Assembly: GCF_018130545.1 (NCBI RefSeq)
Contig: NZ_JAFCKF010000002.1
Span: 372,001 to 436,000, forward strand
Reading direction: 5' to 3'
From: Bradyrhizobium tropiciagri
GTDB taxonomy: Bacteria > Pseudomonadota > Alphaproteobacteria > Rhizobiales > Xanthobacteraceae
DNA: 64,000 nt
The position numbers and the translations under genes were made by a program. Below, one piece after another: positions 7,975 through 17,080 of this stretch. Every line of letters begins with the position of its first letter. The stretch's first letter is position 1. The notes under the pieces were generated by a model. The model was not told the DNA's origin and searched no databases. It saw only the letters and a program-made list of their open reading frames with translations.

Positions 7975-8374
7975 TCTGTCCAACTAACATGGGTAAGTAT
8001 CCGTTCCGGTTCCTGTCCGGGAACTTTCGATGTTGTCGGCGGCGCCAGCTCGTCCCCGCCTCATCCTGTTCCCGACCAGAAATGAGCAACGCCGCCCGCA
8101 TTGAAATAAGGCGGACGGCGCTGGTTCTAGTCCCAGGAGGGATGACAAAATCCTGACCTGTACGGATACGGACGAGCGAGCAAAAAGGTTCGCATCTTCG
8201 ACCCCGTACGATTCCGGTACTCCGGAGGGGCAGATGAAACTATCGCGGCATGGCTTAGGATCGCGTCACTGAGTTGCTCTGGCCCCGGCGTGTGTACCCC
8301 TCGCTGGGGCCTCTCTTTGCGCCGAAAAATCTTGGTGAGTGATGGCATGCATCACAGGCCGGGGCCGCAGTAGC
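7975..8374. other. Intergenic region with hairpin, no gene seen
   Basis: About 400 bases before the 3' end of the minus-strand response regulator. Apart from the hairpin at 8281-8311 I see no convincing gene. A 73-codon minus frame (8127-8348) lacks any recognisable family. Confidence 0.4.
8281..8311. terminator. Hairpin downstream of the response regulator
   Basis: GGCCCCGGCG (8281-8290) pairs with CGCTGGGGCC (8302-8311), a ten-base stem with one wobble and an 11-base loop. It lies 64 bases beyond the stop of the minus-strand response regulator. There is no clear U tract on the minus strand, so termination is only a guess. Confidence 0.35.
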
Positions 8375-9037
8375 TCAGCGTTCACCCAGATCTATCTGTG
8401 TCAGGATGCCCTGCCGCAGCGCGAGGCGGACCAGCTCGATATCGGTGCCGACGCCGAGCTTGTCCTTGATCAGGGAATGCAGGTTCGCGACCGTCTTGGG
8501 ACTGAGGTGCAGCACCTCGGCGATCTCGTCGGTGGTCTTCTCCGCGAGCAGCATGCGCAGCACCTCGAACTCGCGCGCGGTCAGCAGGTCGGCGGCGGCG
8601 GTCTCGCCGGCGAGATGGCTGAGCGCAAGCTCGTGGTCGATATCAGGACTGATCGCGATCTTGCCGGACAACGCATCCATCACGGCGTGCACCAGTGTTT
8701 CCGGTGGGCTGGTCTTGGTGACATAACCGCTCGCGCCGGCGCGGATCGCCTGCACCGCAAAGGCCGCATTCTGGTGCATGGTGAACACCAGGATTTTTGC
8801 GTGCTTGTCCCATTGCCGGAGGCGCCGGATGGCTTCGATGCCGCCGATTCCGGGCATCGACAGGTCCATGATCACGAGGTCGGGCCCGGTCTCCTTGTAG
8901 AGGCGATAGGCCTCGGCACCGCCGGAGGCTTCGGCGACGACGCGGAGGCCCGGCTGCTTCTGCAGCATCGACCGGTAGCCCTCGCGAACGACGGCGTGGT
9001 CGTCGACCAGCATGATGGTTCGCGCCGTATTGCTCAT
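8375..9037 (-). CDS. NarL/FixJ-family response regulator
   Basis: A 220-residue transcription factor. The receiver domain (about 8-125) has acidic VDDH, the phospho-acceptor Asp in LVIMDLSMPG, and Lys in GYVTKTSPPE. The LuxR-type helix-turn-helix (about 155-215) contains LTAREFEVLRMLLAEKTTDEI and LSPKTVANLHS. The chosen start overlaps the kinase stop as ATGA, implying translational coupling; an in-frame ATG nine bases upstream is possible. The pair resembles MoxX/MoxY-type regulators. Confidence 0.92.
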   Translation of the reverse strand: MSNTARTIMLVDDHAVVREGYRSMLQKQPGLRVVAEASGGAEAYRLYKETGPDLVIMDLSMPGIGGIEAIRRLRQWDKHAKILVFTMHQNAAFAVQAIRAGASGYVTKTSPPETLVHAVMDALSGKIAISPDIDHELALSHLAGETAAADLLTAREFEVLRMLLAEKTTDEIAEVLHLSPKTVANLHSLIKDKLGVGTDIELVRLALRQGILTQIDLGER

Positions 9038-10440
9038 GCCGTGCATTCTATCCGTGCGACGCCTGGGCTAGCTACGATGGGAACGGTGACGCGGAGTGCA
9101 GAGCCGTCGGGCTGTCGGGTCTCGAAGCTCAGTCGCCCGCCCAACGCAGCGACCCGTTCGCGCATGCCGAGCAGGCCCATGCCGGACTTGACCGGGGAAT
9201 CGCCGGGCCGGCCGTCATCGTCGATCGCGAGCGCGATTTCGCCGGCGTCGCCTGGTGAGGCCTCGCGCATCTGAAGCCGCAGCGTCACGCGGGTGGCGCC
9301 GGCGTGCTTGGCCACATTGGTGAGCGCCTCCTGGACGATGCGGTAGAGGTTGGCACTGACCGAGGTGGGAATATGCTCGAACGATCCCGCCATGACGATC
9401 TCGAATCGCGGCGTTCCCCGGCTGCGGCCGTTCCAGCCGGCGATCAGGCCTTCCAGGCTGGCGGCAAGTCCGAGTTCGTCGACATCGGGCGGGCGCAACC
9501 TGAACAGGGCGCCGCGCAACGTCTCCATCATGTCGGTCGCGGTCCGTGCGATGCCGTCGCATTCGGCGAGCAAAGGCGGACAATCCTGAACCGCGGTCAG
9601 GCGTGCCGAGGCGGCGAGCGCGCGGATCGCGGCCAGCGACTGCCCGAACTCGTCATGCAGTTCGCGCGCGAGGTGCCGGCGTTCCTCGTCCTGCACCAGG
9701 ATCAGTTTTTGCGTCAGCGCGTTGCGCTCGGAGAGCGTGGTGGCAAGGCGCTCGGCAAGCTGGTTGAAGACGTCGCCGATTGCCGACAATTCGGCGAGAT
9801 CGAACGGCGGCAGGCGCGCGGCGAGGTCGCCTGTGGCGATCCGCTCGAGCCCGTCGCGGATCAGCCGCGTCGGACGCAGCGCGCGCGCCAGTGCGGCATA
9901 GACCAGGGCACAGAGCAGCGGCAGCGCGATCATCAGTGCCGCCATCAGGCGGCCGGCGTCGTGCCAGGCCTCGGCGGTCAGCACGGCCGGATCGACCCAG
10001 GCCACGGCCTCGCCGATCGCCTGGCCGCGCGACAGCACCGGGCGGACGGCTTCGCGGCCGGGATCGAACAGGCGGCGATAGAGCGTTGCGAAGGCCTGCG
10101 GCGGCGCGGCCGCATCGGTCTGCGCGCCGCCGCAGAAGCGCTGGCTGATCTCGCCGCTCGTGCTGCGAAATGCGAGACACAGGCCGGGTGCCATGACCGA
10201 GCCGGCAACGCTGTCGAGATCGGGGAATTCGGAGCGCGGATTGTTCAGCCACTGGATCTTGCTTTGCTGCAGCTCCAGCGTCTTGGCGGCGACGTCGGCA
10301 ACGGCCGCGATCCTGGCACGCACCGCACGGTCGGAGTCGATCAGGAAGTAGCCGGCGATGGCGGCAAAGCAGAGCGCCGTCACGAGCGCGACACGCAGCG
10401 TCAGCCGCAGCTTCAGATCGCTTCCGGACCAAATCCACAT
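9034..10440 (-). CDS. Membrane sensor histidine kinase, HisKA_3 (MoxY-like)
   Basis: This 468-residue kinase has TM1 at about 11-33, a periplasmic sensor segment (about 35-160) and TM2 at about 165-187. A HAMP linker (ALRPTRLIRDGLERIATGD) follows, then the HisKA_3 dimerisation helix with the phosphorylated His in RRHLARELHDEFGQSL. The ATPase has its N box in EALTNVAKHAG and G boxes DDDGRPG and GMGLLGMRERV. The sensor region looks like the LapD/MoxY N-terminal type. The signal is unknown; the divergent periplasmic DUF2380-like protein is a candidate partner. Confidence 0.92.
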   Translation of the reverse strand: MWIWSGSDLKLRLTLRVALVTALCFAAIAGYFLIDSDRAVRARIAAVADVAAKTLELQQSKIQWLNNPRSEFPDLDSVAGSVMAPGLCLAFRSTSGEISQRFCGGAQTDAAAPPQAFATLYRRLFDPGREAVRPVLSRGQAIGEAVAWVDPAVLTAEAWHDAGRLMAALMIALPLLCALVYAALARALRPTRLIRDGLERIATGDLAARLPPFDLAELSAIGDVFNQLAERLATTLSERNALTQKLILVQDEERRHLARELHDEFGQSLAAIRALAASARLTAVQDCPPLLAECDGIARTATDMMETLRGALFRLRPPDVDELGLAASLEGLIAGWNGRSRGTPRFEIVMAGSFEHIPTSVSANLYRIVQEALTNVAKHAGATRVTLRLQMREASPGDAGEIALAIDDDGRPGDSPVKSGMGLLGMRERVAALGGRLSFETRQPDGSALRVTVPIVASPGVARIECTA

Positions 10441-10679
10441 CGGCGCATCCTCAAGGGGTCGCAGACGGCCTCCAGCGCCCGGTCGCGGGCAGGGCCGTCC
10501 CGCACATTAAACGGCAGAACGGACGCGCCGAGAAGCGCCGCCATTGGCGTTCTTTGGCCGAAGATCATCGTCGTGAAATTTTCCCGGCACCGGCCGGGAG
10601 GCGTGCCGCTGCGGCGCGGAGGCCGGCCGGCCTAGGTTGCGATCGATCCGCCCGCACCAACAGCTGAAAGGCCTCGATC

Positions 10680-11612
10680 ATGCGCCAGTCCCGCCTCGTC
10701 TTGCTCTCCGTTGCCCTAATCGGCCTGCTGGCCGGGATTGGCCCTCTGCGCGCCGAGACCGGCGCAGCGGCGGCCCCGCTCAGCGTCAGCATCGACGATT
10801 TCAGCTATCTCGATACGTCGGGCGAGGTGATCGACCAGACCGCCGCGCACCAGAAGCGGCTGGATGCGCTGATGCAGAAGTTGCGCGCCGATGTTGCCGC
10901 GGAGCCGCGCTATCATCTGGTCCCGGCGGCGGCGCCCGCGGGCGAGGCCCGGATCAAGGTGATCGGCGGTGTGCAGAAGATGAGTACCCTGATCCAGTGG
11001 GCCAAGGTCGCCGTCATCGATGTCAGCGCGAGCCAGGTGCTGTACGAAAAGCTCTACACGTTCCGTGGCGACACCGATGAGGCATGGGACCACGCGGCGA
11101 TGTTCGTGTCGCGCGAGGTGCGCGGTGCCCTTGCGGCCGCGCTGCCGCCGGAAGCGGCCGCCGCCGCGGCGCCGATCGGGCTTGCGGTGTTCGAATTCGA
11201 GCTCGAGGATAACTCAGCGGCACCTTCGTCCGGCCCTGCCGGCTCCGACGTGGCCACGCTCGCCGATGTGACGAAGGGCGTGCGCGACCGCATTGCGCAG
11301 TCGGGGCGTTACCGCCTGGTCGATACCGGCGGTATGACCGCGGAGCCGGTCAAGGCGCGCGCGCTGCGCGACTGCGATGGTTGCGAGGCTGCGATCGCGC
11401 AACGGCTCGGCGCCGATCAATCGTTGATCGGCGTCATCAGGCGGGTCAGCCGGACCGAATACACGGTCGGCTTCCAGGTGCGCGACGCCCGCAGCGGCGC
11501 GGTCGTCGCGCGTGGCGATAGCGGCCTGCGGATGGGCGCCGATTATTCCTGGACCCGCGGCGCGGTGCATTTGGTCGGCGACCGCCTGCTCGAGGGCGGG
11601 GCGCAGAGGTAG
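10680..11612 (+). CDS. Secreted protein with two DUF2380/DUF3280-like halves
   Basis: This 310-residue protein has a Sec signal peptide (LVLLSVALIGLLAGIGPLRA, then ETGAA). Two segments look like repeats of one domain. The first (about 35-155) begins SVSIDDFSYLDTSGEVIDQT and contains LRADVAAEPRYHLVP. The second (about 170-305) begins IGLAVFEFELEDNS and contains VRDRIAQSGRYRLVDT. A Cys pair (RDCDGCEAAIAQRLGAD) sits near 230. It is probably periplasmic. It is transcribed divergently from the MoxY-like kinase, 239 bases away, which suggests a regulatory or sensory link. The biochemical role is unknown. Confidence 0.82.
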   Translation: MRQSRLVLLSVALIGLLAGIGPLRAETGAAAAPLSVSIDDFSYLDTSGEVIDQTAAHQKRLDALMQKLRADVAAEPRYHLVPAAAPAGEARIKVIGGVQKMSTLIQWAKVAVIDVSASQVLYEKLYTFRGDTDEAWDHAAMFVSREVRGALAAALPPEAAAAAAPIGLAVFEFELEDNSAAPSSGPAGSDVATLADVTKGVRDRIAQSGRYRLVDTGGMTAEPVKARALRDCDGCEAAIAQRLGADQSLIGVIRRVSRTEYTVGFQVRDARSGAVVARGDSGLRMGADYSWTRGAVHLVGDRLLEGGAQR

Positions 11613-11743
11613 CGATTGTTCGAGGCGGCAAGCTTGGCAGGCAAACCATAGCAAAAGCGCGATAGCTGCTAGACACACCGTCATCTGGCTCCGGGCTGAT
11701 CTGTGCGCTATCACCGCCGCCTTATCCCGCACAGGAGCTGCCA

Positions 11744-12655
11744 ATGCGTTTGCCCGTCGTCTTTTTCGCTCTCACGCTCGCTGCAAGCCCTGTGGCGGCC
11801 GAGGAGCTGTCGGGCACACTGCAGAAGATCAAGGAGACGAAGAAGGTCACGCTGGGCTTTCAGGAGGCCTCGGTTCCGTTCAGCTATCTCGACGACAATG
11901 CGCGGCCGATCGGCTTCGCGCTCGACATCTGCCTGAAGATCGTCGACGCGGCGAAGAAGCAGCTCGGCATGCCCGACATCGCGGTCGACTACCTCCCGGT
12001 GACCTCGTCAAACCGGATTCCCCTGATGGTCAACGGCACGCTCGATCTGCACTGCTCGGCGACCACCAACAGCGCCGAACGCCAGAAGCAGGTGACCTTC
12101 ACCAACACGCATTTCCTGAGCGCGACGCGCTTTGCCGCCAAGAAATCGGCAGGGATCAACACGATCGACGACCTCAAGGACAAGTCGGTCACCGCCGTTG
12201 CGGGCTCGGTGAACCTCACGCAGCTCATCAAGGTCAATACCGACCGCAAGCTCGGCATCAACGTGCTGCCGGCCAAGGACCAGGCCGAGGCGTTCCTGAT
12301 GCTGGAGACCGATCGCGCCCAGGCCTATGCGCTCGACGACGTCCAGCTGGCGGTCGCGATTGCGCGGTCGAAGGAGCCTGCGCTCTACATGATCAGCGAG
12401 GAGGCGTTCTCGAAGGCCGAGCCGTTCGGCATCATGCTGCGCCGGGAGGACGCGCCGTTCAAGGCGCTCGCCGACCGCGCCACGGCAGAGCTCTACCAGA
12501 GCCCGGAGATCGAGGTCATGTACAAGAAGTGGCTGGAGCAGCCGACGCCGCCGAAAGGCATCAATTACAACGTGCCGATGTCGCCGGCCCTGCGCCACGC
12601 ATTCGCCCATCCGAACTCGAGCTTCGATCCGGATGTGTATGAGGTCGCGAGGTAG
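11744..12655 (+). CDS. Amino-acid ABC transporter substrate-binding protein (GltI-like)
   Basis: A 303-residue periplasmic binding protein with a signal peptide (RLPVVFFALTLAASPVAAEE). The SBP_bac_3 fold begins KVTLGFQEASVPFSYLDD and GFALDICLKI. The ligand-pocket segment is LMVNGTLDLHCSATTNS, where an Arg usually present has been replaced by His-Cys. The lobe-two segment is TVTAVAGSVNL-like (KSVTAVAGSVNLTQLIKV). This resembles glutamate/aspartate binding proteins. No permease or ATPase gene is adjacent, so it is an orphan in this window. Confidence 0.9.
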   Translation: MRLPVVFFALTLAASPVAAEELSGTLQKIKETKKVTLGFQEASVPFSYLDDNARPIGFALDICLKIVDAAKKQLGMPDIAVDYLPVTSSNRIPLMVNGTLDLHCSATTNSAERQKQVTFTNTHFLSATRFAAKKSAGINTIDDLKDKSVTAVAGSVNLTQLIKVNTDRKLGINVLPAKDQAEAFLMLETDRAQAYALDDVQLAVAIARSKEPALYMISEEAFSKAEPFGIMLRREDAPFKALADRATAELYQSPEIEVMYKKWLEQPTPPKGINYNVPMSPALRHAFAHPNSSFDPDVYEVAR

Positions 12656-12716
12656 CGGACGTTCGGCCGACGGAGAAAACGGATCGTCGCGTCAAGCCGT
12701 CGATCCTTGGAACGGC

Positions 12717-12737
12717 TTTTCGCGCGCGCGGCGAAAA
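12717..12737. terminator. Hairpin after the amino-acid-binding protein gene
   Basis: TTTTCGC (12717-12723) pairs with GCGAAAA (12731-12737) around a GC-rich loop, 62 bases past the stop of the upstream gene. It may serve as a terminator in either direction, but there is no long U run. Confidence 0.3.
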
Positions 12738-12815
12738 ACGAAATAGCGTCTCATATACATCGGCGGGTTTTCTCCTAAGCTTGTAGCAGTTGTGACTGCT
12801 GATCAGGAGCCGCCG

Positions 12816-13832
12816 GTGTCCAAGCGATTGCCTCTTTCTCGACGTTCCGCGCTCGGCGTGTTCGCCGGAGGTCTGGTCGCGGGCGGCGTGCGCGCGGCGA
12901 CCGGGGCGGGCGTGGGCCCCGATCTCGGCGGCGTCACGCTGCGGGTTGCCTATTACAAGGGCGGCTGGCGTCAGCTGTTGCAGGCAGCCGGCGAGGACAA
13001 GACGCCGTACAGCATCGAATGGAAGGAGCTCAACAACGGCGTGCTCCATATCGAGGCCCTGAACGGCGATGCGCTCGACATCGGGTCGGGCAGCGAGATT
13101 CCGGCGATGTTCGCCGCGCGCCAGAATGCCAAGGTGCGATTCATCGCGGTTACCCATGAGGATCTCAACATCCAGGTCACGGTGGCGGCGAAGGACGCGC
13201 CGATCCATTCGATCGCCGATCTCAGGGGGAAACGCGTCGGCTATGTGCGGGCGACGACGGCGCATTATTTTCTCGCCAAGCAGCTCGAGGAAGCCGGCCT
13301 CGCGTTCAGCGATATCGAGGCCATCAATCTGACGCCGTCGGACGGTTACTCGGCGTTCGCCTCCGGCAAGCTCGATGCCTGGGCGATCTATGGCTATAAC
13401 GGGCAGCTTGCGATCGCCAAGCAGGGCGCGCGCCTGCTCAAGACCGGTGCCGGCTATCTCTCGGGGAATTTTCCGATCTACGCCAATCCGAAGGCGGTCG
13501 ACGATCCGCTGCGCCACGCGGCGGTGAGCGATCTGTTGCTGCGGATCCAGCGCGCCTATGCGTTCGCCAACAAGAACTTTCCGGTCTATGCGGCCGCGCA
13601 GGTGGCGGAAACCCATTTGCCGCTGCAGGACATCCTCGACCAGTTCGCCCGTCGCAGCGACGACTTCTCGCTCGCCGGCGTGACGCCTGATGTCCCGGAA
13701 ACCCACCAGAAGGTCGCCGACACCTTCCTCAAGCTCGGCGTGCTCGATGCGCGCACGGAGGTTGGAAAATTCTGGGACACGAGCTTCAACGACGCGATCG
13801 CCGCGGGTGCGGCCAGCCTCGCGCGGACATGA
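12816..13832 (+). CDS. SsuA/TauA-type ABC transporter substrate-binding protein
   Basis: A 338-residue periplasmic binding protein of the NMT1/sulfonate-nitrate-taurine class. The N-terminus has a Tat-like motif (LSRRSALGVFAGGLVAGG). Family features are GVTLRVAYYKGG, ALDIGSGSEIPAMFAARQN, DLRGKRVGYVRATTAHYFLAKQLEEAG-like sequence, and KLDAWAIYGYNG. The start is GTG, with AGGAG six bases upstream; an in-frame GTG at 12792 is less well placed. No transporter partners are adjacent. The ligand is probably an aliphatic sulfonate or similar, unproven. Confidence 0.9.
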   Translation: MSKRLPLSRRSALGVFAGGLVAGGVRAATGAGVGPDLGGVTLRVAYYKGGWRQLLQAAGEDKTPYSIEWKELNNGVLHIEALNGDALDIGSGSEIPAMFAARQNAKVRFIAVTHEDLNIQVTVAAKDAPIHSIADLRGKRVGYVRATTAHYFLAKQLEEAGLAFSDIEAINLTPSDGYSAFASGKLDAWAIYGYNGQLAIAKQGARLLKTGAGYLSGNFPIYANPKAVDDPLRHAAVSDLLLRIQRAYAFANKNFPVYAAAQVAETHLPLQDILDQFARRSDDFSLAGVTPDVPETHQKVADTFLKLGVLDARTEVGKFWDTSFNDAIAAGAASLART

Positions 13833-14197
13833 TGGCCGACGGGAACGTAGCCCATATGGGCTAGGTGCTCCCGATCAATAAATTCAGCTGCGCGTGGAAC
13901 TTTGCTGTATTGCGGCTCCGGCGTGACGGTTGGGTCCGCAGGACCGGTTGTGTGCCTCCGGGCAATGATCGGAGCACGGCCACCGTACGTCACATGGATG
14001 AAGTGGTTCCAGCCGCGGGCCGGTTGTGCCGTGCTGCCATGCGGAGCGGGACGGTTGCAGGCCGCGCCAGGTCCGTATCATGATGACGTCGAATAACTCG
14101 TGTCGAACGCGAGTCGACGACCGGGACCGATCACCGGGCCATATTGTGCTTGCGGCGGGTTTCTCTCGTTGATGCCGATTGTTGTTCGGAGCTGAAA
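13833..14197. other. Intergenic region, nothing recognised
   Basis: About 365 bases before a tentative small membrane gene. I see no family-like ORF, RNA fold or repeat here. Possible promoter sequences were not convincing. Confidence 0.4.
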
Positions 14198-14347
14198 TTG
14201 AATCACGACGCATTGGCCAAACTCACCGTCACCGTCGTTGTCCTGGTCGCGTTGCTGGTGTGGCGCGTTGCCGATCAGAAGAAGTCGACCGAATGTGGAG
14301 CTGGCTGCCCGACGGACGTCTCGGCGATCCGCAAGACCGCTCAATGA
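14198..14347 (+). CDS. Small single-pass membrane protein (49 aa), tentative
   Basis: The frame opens with TTG, with GGAG six bases upstream. It encodes MNHDALAKLTVTVVVLVALL (helix), then a charged tail with two Cys (STECGAGCPTDVSAIRK). A single N-terminal anchor with a short soluble tail is typical of small bacterial membrane proteins. No family recognised. The ribosome site is the main support for the start. Confidence 0.5.
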   Translation: MNHDALAKLTVTVVVLVALLVWRVADQKKSTECGAGCPTDVSAIRKTAQ

Positions 14348-14419
14348 AATCAGACCGGCTCCGATCAACGGTTCATTGCGGGTCGCGGCGCTTCGGTTGA
14401 TAGCGAGGAGGCCGGCGCC

Positions 14420-15511
14420 TCACAGTCCGTGACGCCGGTTGCGTTCGGCGCGCAGCGAGCTGCCGACGAAGCCGACGTCCTCGATCCCGCGATGGATGTC
14501 CTTTGAGCAGAGCAGCAGCGTCACCGCGACGGCGCCGATCGCGACCAATGCGGTCACGAGCAACGGATTGCCGCAGAATGCAGCGAGCGTGTTGTCGAGC
14601 GGCCCGGGCCCGCTTGATCGGCGCACGACACAGACCGAGCTTGCTGCCAGCGCCCAGCCGCCGAGCGCCACGCATGCCGCGTTGGCACAGGCAAGCGCGA
14701 CGATGGCCGCGGCGAGTCCCTTCTTGATCGACAGTAAGATGTCGACCAGCTTGATCACGGCGCAACATGCGCCGGCAAAGCCCGCGGCGGCGATCCATCC
14801 GGGCAGGTTTGCCGTCACAATTTGCGTTTGAGCAGTCCACAACCCGACTGCGGCGACACCGGCGAGCAGTGCGAGATTGAGTTTCACGGCTTCGGGAAAC
14901 CGGCAGCGAAGCAGGTAGGCGTTGAGCTTCTCGACGAGGTCGAGCAGCGCGCAGCCGATCAGGCCCGCCGCGAAGCCGCCGAGATGCACGCCCCAGTCGA
15001 TCCGCGAATTGCTGATCGCGAATGCGATGTTCAGCCCGATATTGATGGCGAAGAAGTCGAAGCGGACATCGAGCTTGCCGAGGATCCATAGGCACAGCAG
15101 GGCGCCGAGAATGCCCGAGGTGGCGCCGGAGGCGCCGACCGTCAGATAGGGCGTGGCGTGGGTCGCATTGCCGACAATGGCACCGAACACCATCGAGCAG
15201 AAATACAGGATGATGAAATAGGTCGGCCCGACCCGCCGCTCGAGATGTCCGCCCCACAGCACGAGGCACAGCATGTTGGTGGCGAGATGAACGAAGTTGA
15301 CGTGCAGGAAGCCGTAGGCGAACAGCCGCCAGTATTCGTGCCGCGCCAGCGCGCCCGTGTACATCGCGCCATAGCGAAACAGCAGCTCGGCCGGCGCCGC
15401 CGCGCCGCCGGCCTGGATGAAGCAGAACCCCGACGCCAGCACGGTCAGCGTCATCAGCGCATAGACCGCGGCGTGAGGGATCTCGAAGAAGCCGGGACGG
15501 AATCTGGCCAT
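14420..15511 (-). CDS. Rhomboid-family intramembrane serine protease
   Basis: A polytopic protein of about 363 residues. Rhomboid hallmarks are WRLFAYGFLHVNFVHLATNM (His-rich segment), the catalytic Ser128 in VGASGATSGILGALL, and the catalytic His176 in WGVHLGGFAAGL. Core helices occupy about residues 15-190. The additional 170 residues carry three to four further hydrophobic segments (for example LNLALLAGVAAVGL and LLVTALVAIGAVAVTLLL), longer than a minimal six-helix rhomboid. The start at 15511 (MARFRPGFFEIPHA) is preferred over an upstream ATG at 15541. The substrate is unknown. Confidence 0.9.
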   Translation of the reverse strand: MARFRPGFFEIPHAAVYALMTLTVLASGFCFIQAGGAAAPAELLFRYGAMYTGALARHEYWRLFAYGFLHVNFVHLATNMLCLVLWGGHLERRVGPTYFIILYFCSMVFGAIVGNATHATPYLTVGASGATSGILGALLCLWILGKLDVRFDFFAINIGLNIAFAISNSRIDWGVHLGGFAAGLIGCALLDLVEKLNAYLLRCRFPEAVKLNLALLAGVAAVGLWTAQTQIVTANLPGWIAAAGFAGACCAVIKLVDILLSIKKGLAAAIVALACANAACVALGGWALAASSVCVVRRSSGPGPLDNTLAAFCGNPLLVTALVAIGAVAVTLLLCSKDIHRGIEDVGFVGSSLRAERNRRHGL

Positions 15512-15706
15512 GGTGACAGCCAAGCGAGGTGGGTTCCCCAACGTAGCGAAGCGCTGCGAGAATTGCTACGTCCGCCGGCCTCTCCGTGCCCCTATCGGCC
15601 GGCGCATGGTGCGTATATCGTCGGCGGCAAATCAAAAATCGGCCAAGTGAAAATCGGGCCGTATCGAACCCGGCGCGCCGGGTCCTGACCGTCAGATGAG
15701 GAAGCG

Positions 15707-16894
15707 ATGTCCGAGACGCTGCTGTTTTCGCCGATGACCATCCGCGGCGTCACGCTGAAGAACCGCATCGTGGTGCCACCGATGCACCAATATTCCGCCG
15801 AGAAGGGCTTTCCGACCGACTGGCACCTAATGAATGCCGGCAAGTTCGCCGCCGGCGGCGCCGGTCTCGTGATCGTCGAATCGACCAAGGTCGAGCGCCG
15901 CGGCTGCGGCACGATCGGCGATCTCGGCATTTGGGACGACAAGTTCATTGCGCCGCTCAGCCGCCTCGCGGGCTTCATCAAGCAGCAGAATGCCGTCGCC
16001 GGCATCCAGCTCGGCCATTCCGGCCGCAAGGCGCGCGCGAGCCGGCCGTGGGAGGGCGACCGTCCGCTCGAGCGCACGCCCGAGATCGAGGATTGGGATG
16101 CCTGGACGCCGGTGGCGCCGAGCGCGATCGCCCATAGCGAGCGCTGGCCGGTGCCGCGTGCGCTGGAAACGCACGAGGTGAAGGACCTCGTCGCTGCCTG
16201 GGGGCAGGCGGCGCGCCGCGCCCATGAAGCCGGGTTCGAGGTGCTGGAACTGCACGGCGCCCACGGCTATCTCGTGCATGAATTCCTGTCCGGGCGCTCG
16301 AACCAGCGCAGCGACGCGTATGGCGGCTCCGAATCGAACCGGATGCGCTTCCTGATCGAGGTGACGGAGGCGGTGCGCGCACACTGGCCGGACCACAAGC
16401 CGCTGTTCGTGCGGCTGTCGGTCGAGGACAATGCCGGCTGGGGCCCGGAGCAGAGCGCCCGGCTGGCGACCGTCCTGAAGCCCAGGGGCGTCGATGTGAT
16501 CGACTGCTCGTCGGGCGGAATCAGCGAGATGGCGCCGATCCTGGGCAAGGAGATCAAATACAACTATCAGGTGCCGCTGGCGGAATATGTCCGGACCCAC
16601 GCCGATATCATGACCATGGCGGTCGGCCTGATCATCCATGGTGACCAGGCCGACCAGATCCTGCGTGACAAACAAGCAGATTTGATCGCGGTCGGCCGGG
16701 AAATCCTCAATAACCCCAACTGGCCGATGGATGCGGCATTGAAACTCGGGGTTGAGGGGCCATTTCGCAATGTTCCGCCGCAGTTTGGCTATTGGCTGGG
16801 CACCAGGGCCAAGCGCGGATTCGGGACCCGGCCCTCGACCTGGCAGAACGGGTTGCTGGAAACTGGCCCAGAGGCCGACCGGGAGCTGACTTGA
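15707..16894 (+). CDS. NADH:flavin oxidoreductase, Old Yellow Enzyme (YqjM-like)
   Basis: A 395-residue FMN-dependent TIM-barrel ene-reductase. It starts LFSPMTIRGVTLKNRIVVPP with MHQYSAEKGFPTDWH, followed by GIQLGHSGRKA, the active-site ELHGAHGYLVHEFLS, SNQRSDAYGGSESNRMRFL and VGREILNNPNWP. This is the YqjM/xenobiotic reductase class, which reduces activated C=C bonds with NAD(P)H. The exact substrate is not predictable. It is transcribed alone. Confidence 0.93.
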   Translation: MSETLLFSPMTIRGVTLKNRIVVPPMHQYSAEKGFPTDWHLMNAGKFAAGGAGLVIVESTKVERRGCGTIGDLGIWDDKFIAPLSRLAGFIKQQNAVAGIQLGHSGRKARASRPWEGDRPLERTPEIEDWDAWTPVAPSAIAHSERWPVPRALETHEVKDLVAAWGQAARRAHEAGFEVLELHGAHGYLVHEFLSGRSNQRSDAYGGSESNRMRFLIEVTEAVRAHWPDHKPLFVRLSVEDNAGWGPEQSARLATVLKPRGVDVIDCSSGGISEMAPILGKEIKYNYQVPLAEYVRTHADIMTMAVGLIIHGDQADQILRDKQADLIAVGREILNNPNWPMDAALKLGVEGPFRNVPPQFGYWLGTRAKRGFGTRPSTWQNGLLETGPEADRELT

Positions 16895-17080
16895 GGCCGA
16901 CCAAGTGCCTGACTAAGTGCTGATTTGGCGGCGATCGGGGCCTCGTGACAGGACCGTAATGGTCCGGTGACGAGGCGGCCTTGATCCGACCAAAAAGCCG
17001 TTGTGTGGTGCCCCGCGTCGGGGTGAGGCGGGCCGAATGTTGCGAAACGTTGCCGGCCGATAGCGAAGGGATCACGGATA

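Noticed and set aside
7990-8060. EcfG (GGAAC...GTT) promoter for the small membrane gene at 7974
   Set aside because: GGAAC motifs are present, but the spacing to any GTT on the minus strand is wrong (14 or 20).
8127-8348. 73-codon minus-strand frame after the response regulator
   Set aside because: No family resemblance, no clear ribosome site, and it runs through the hairpin.
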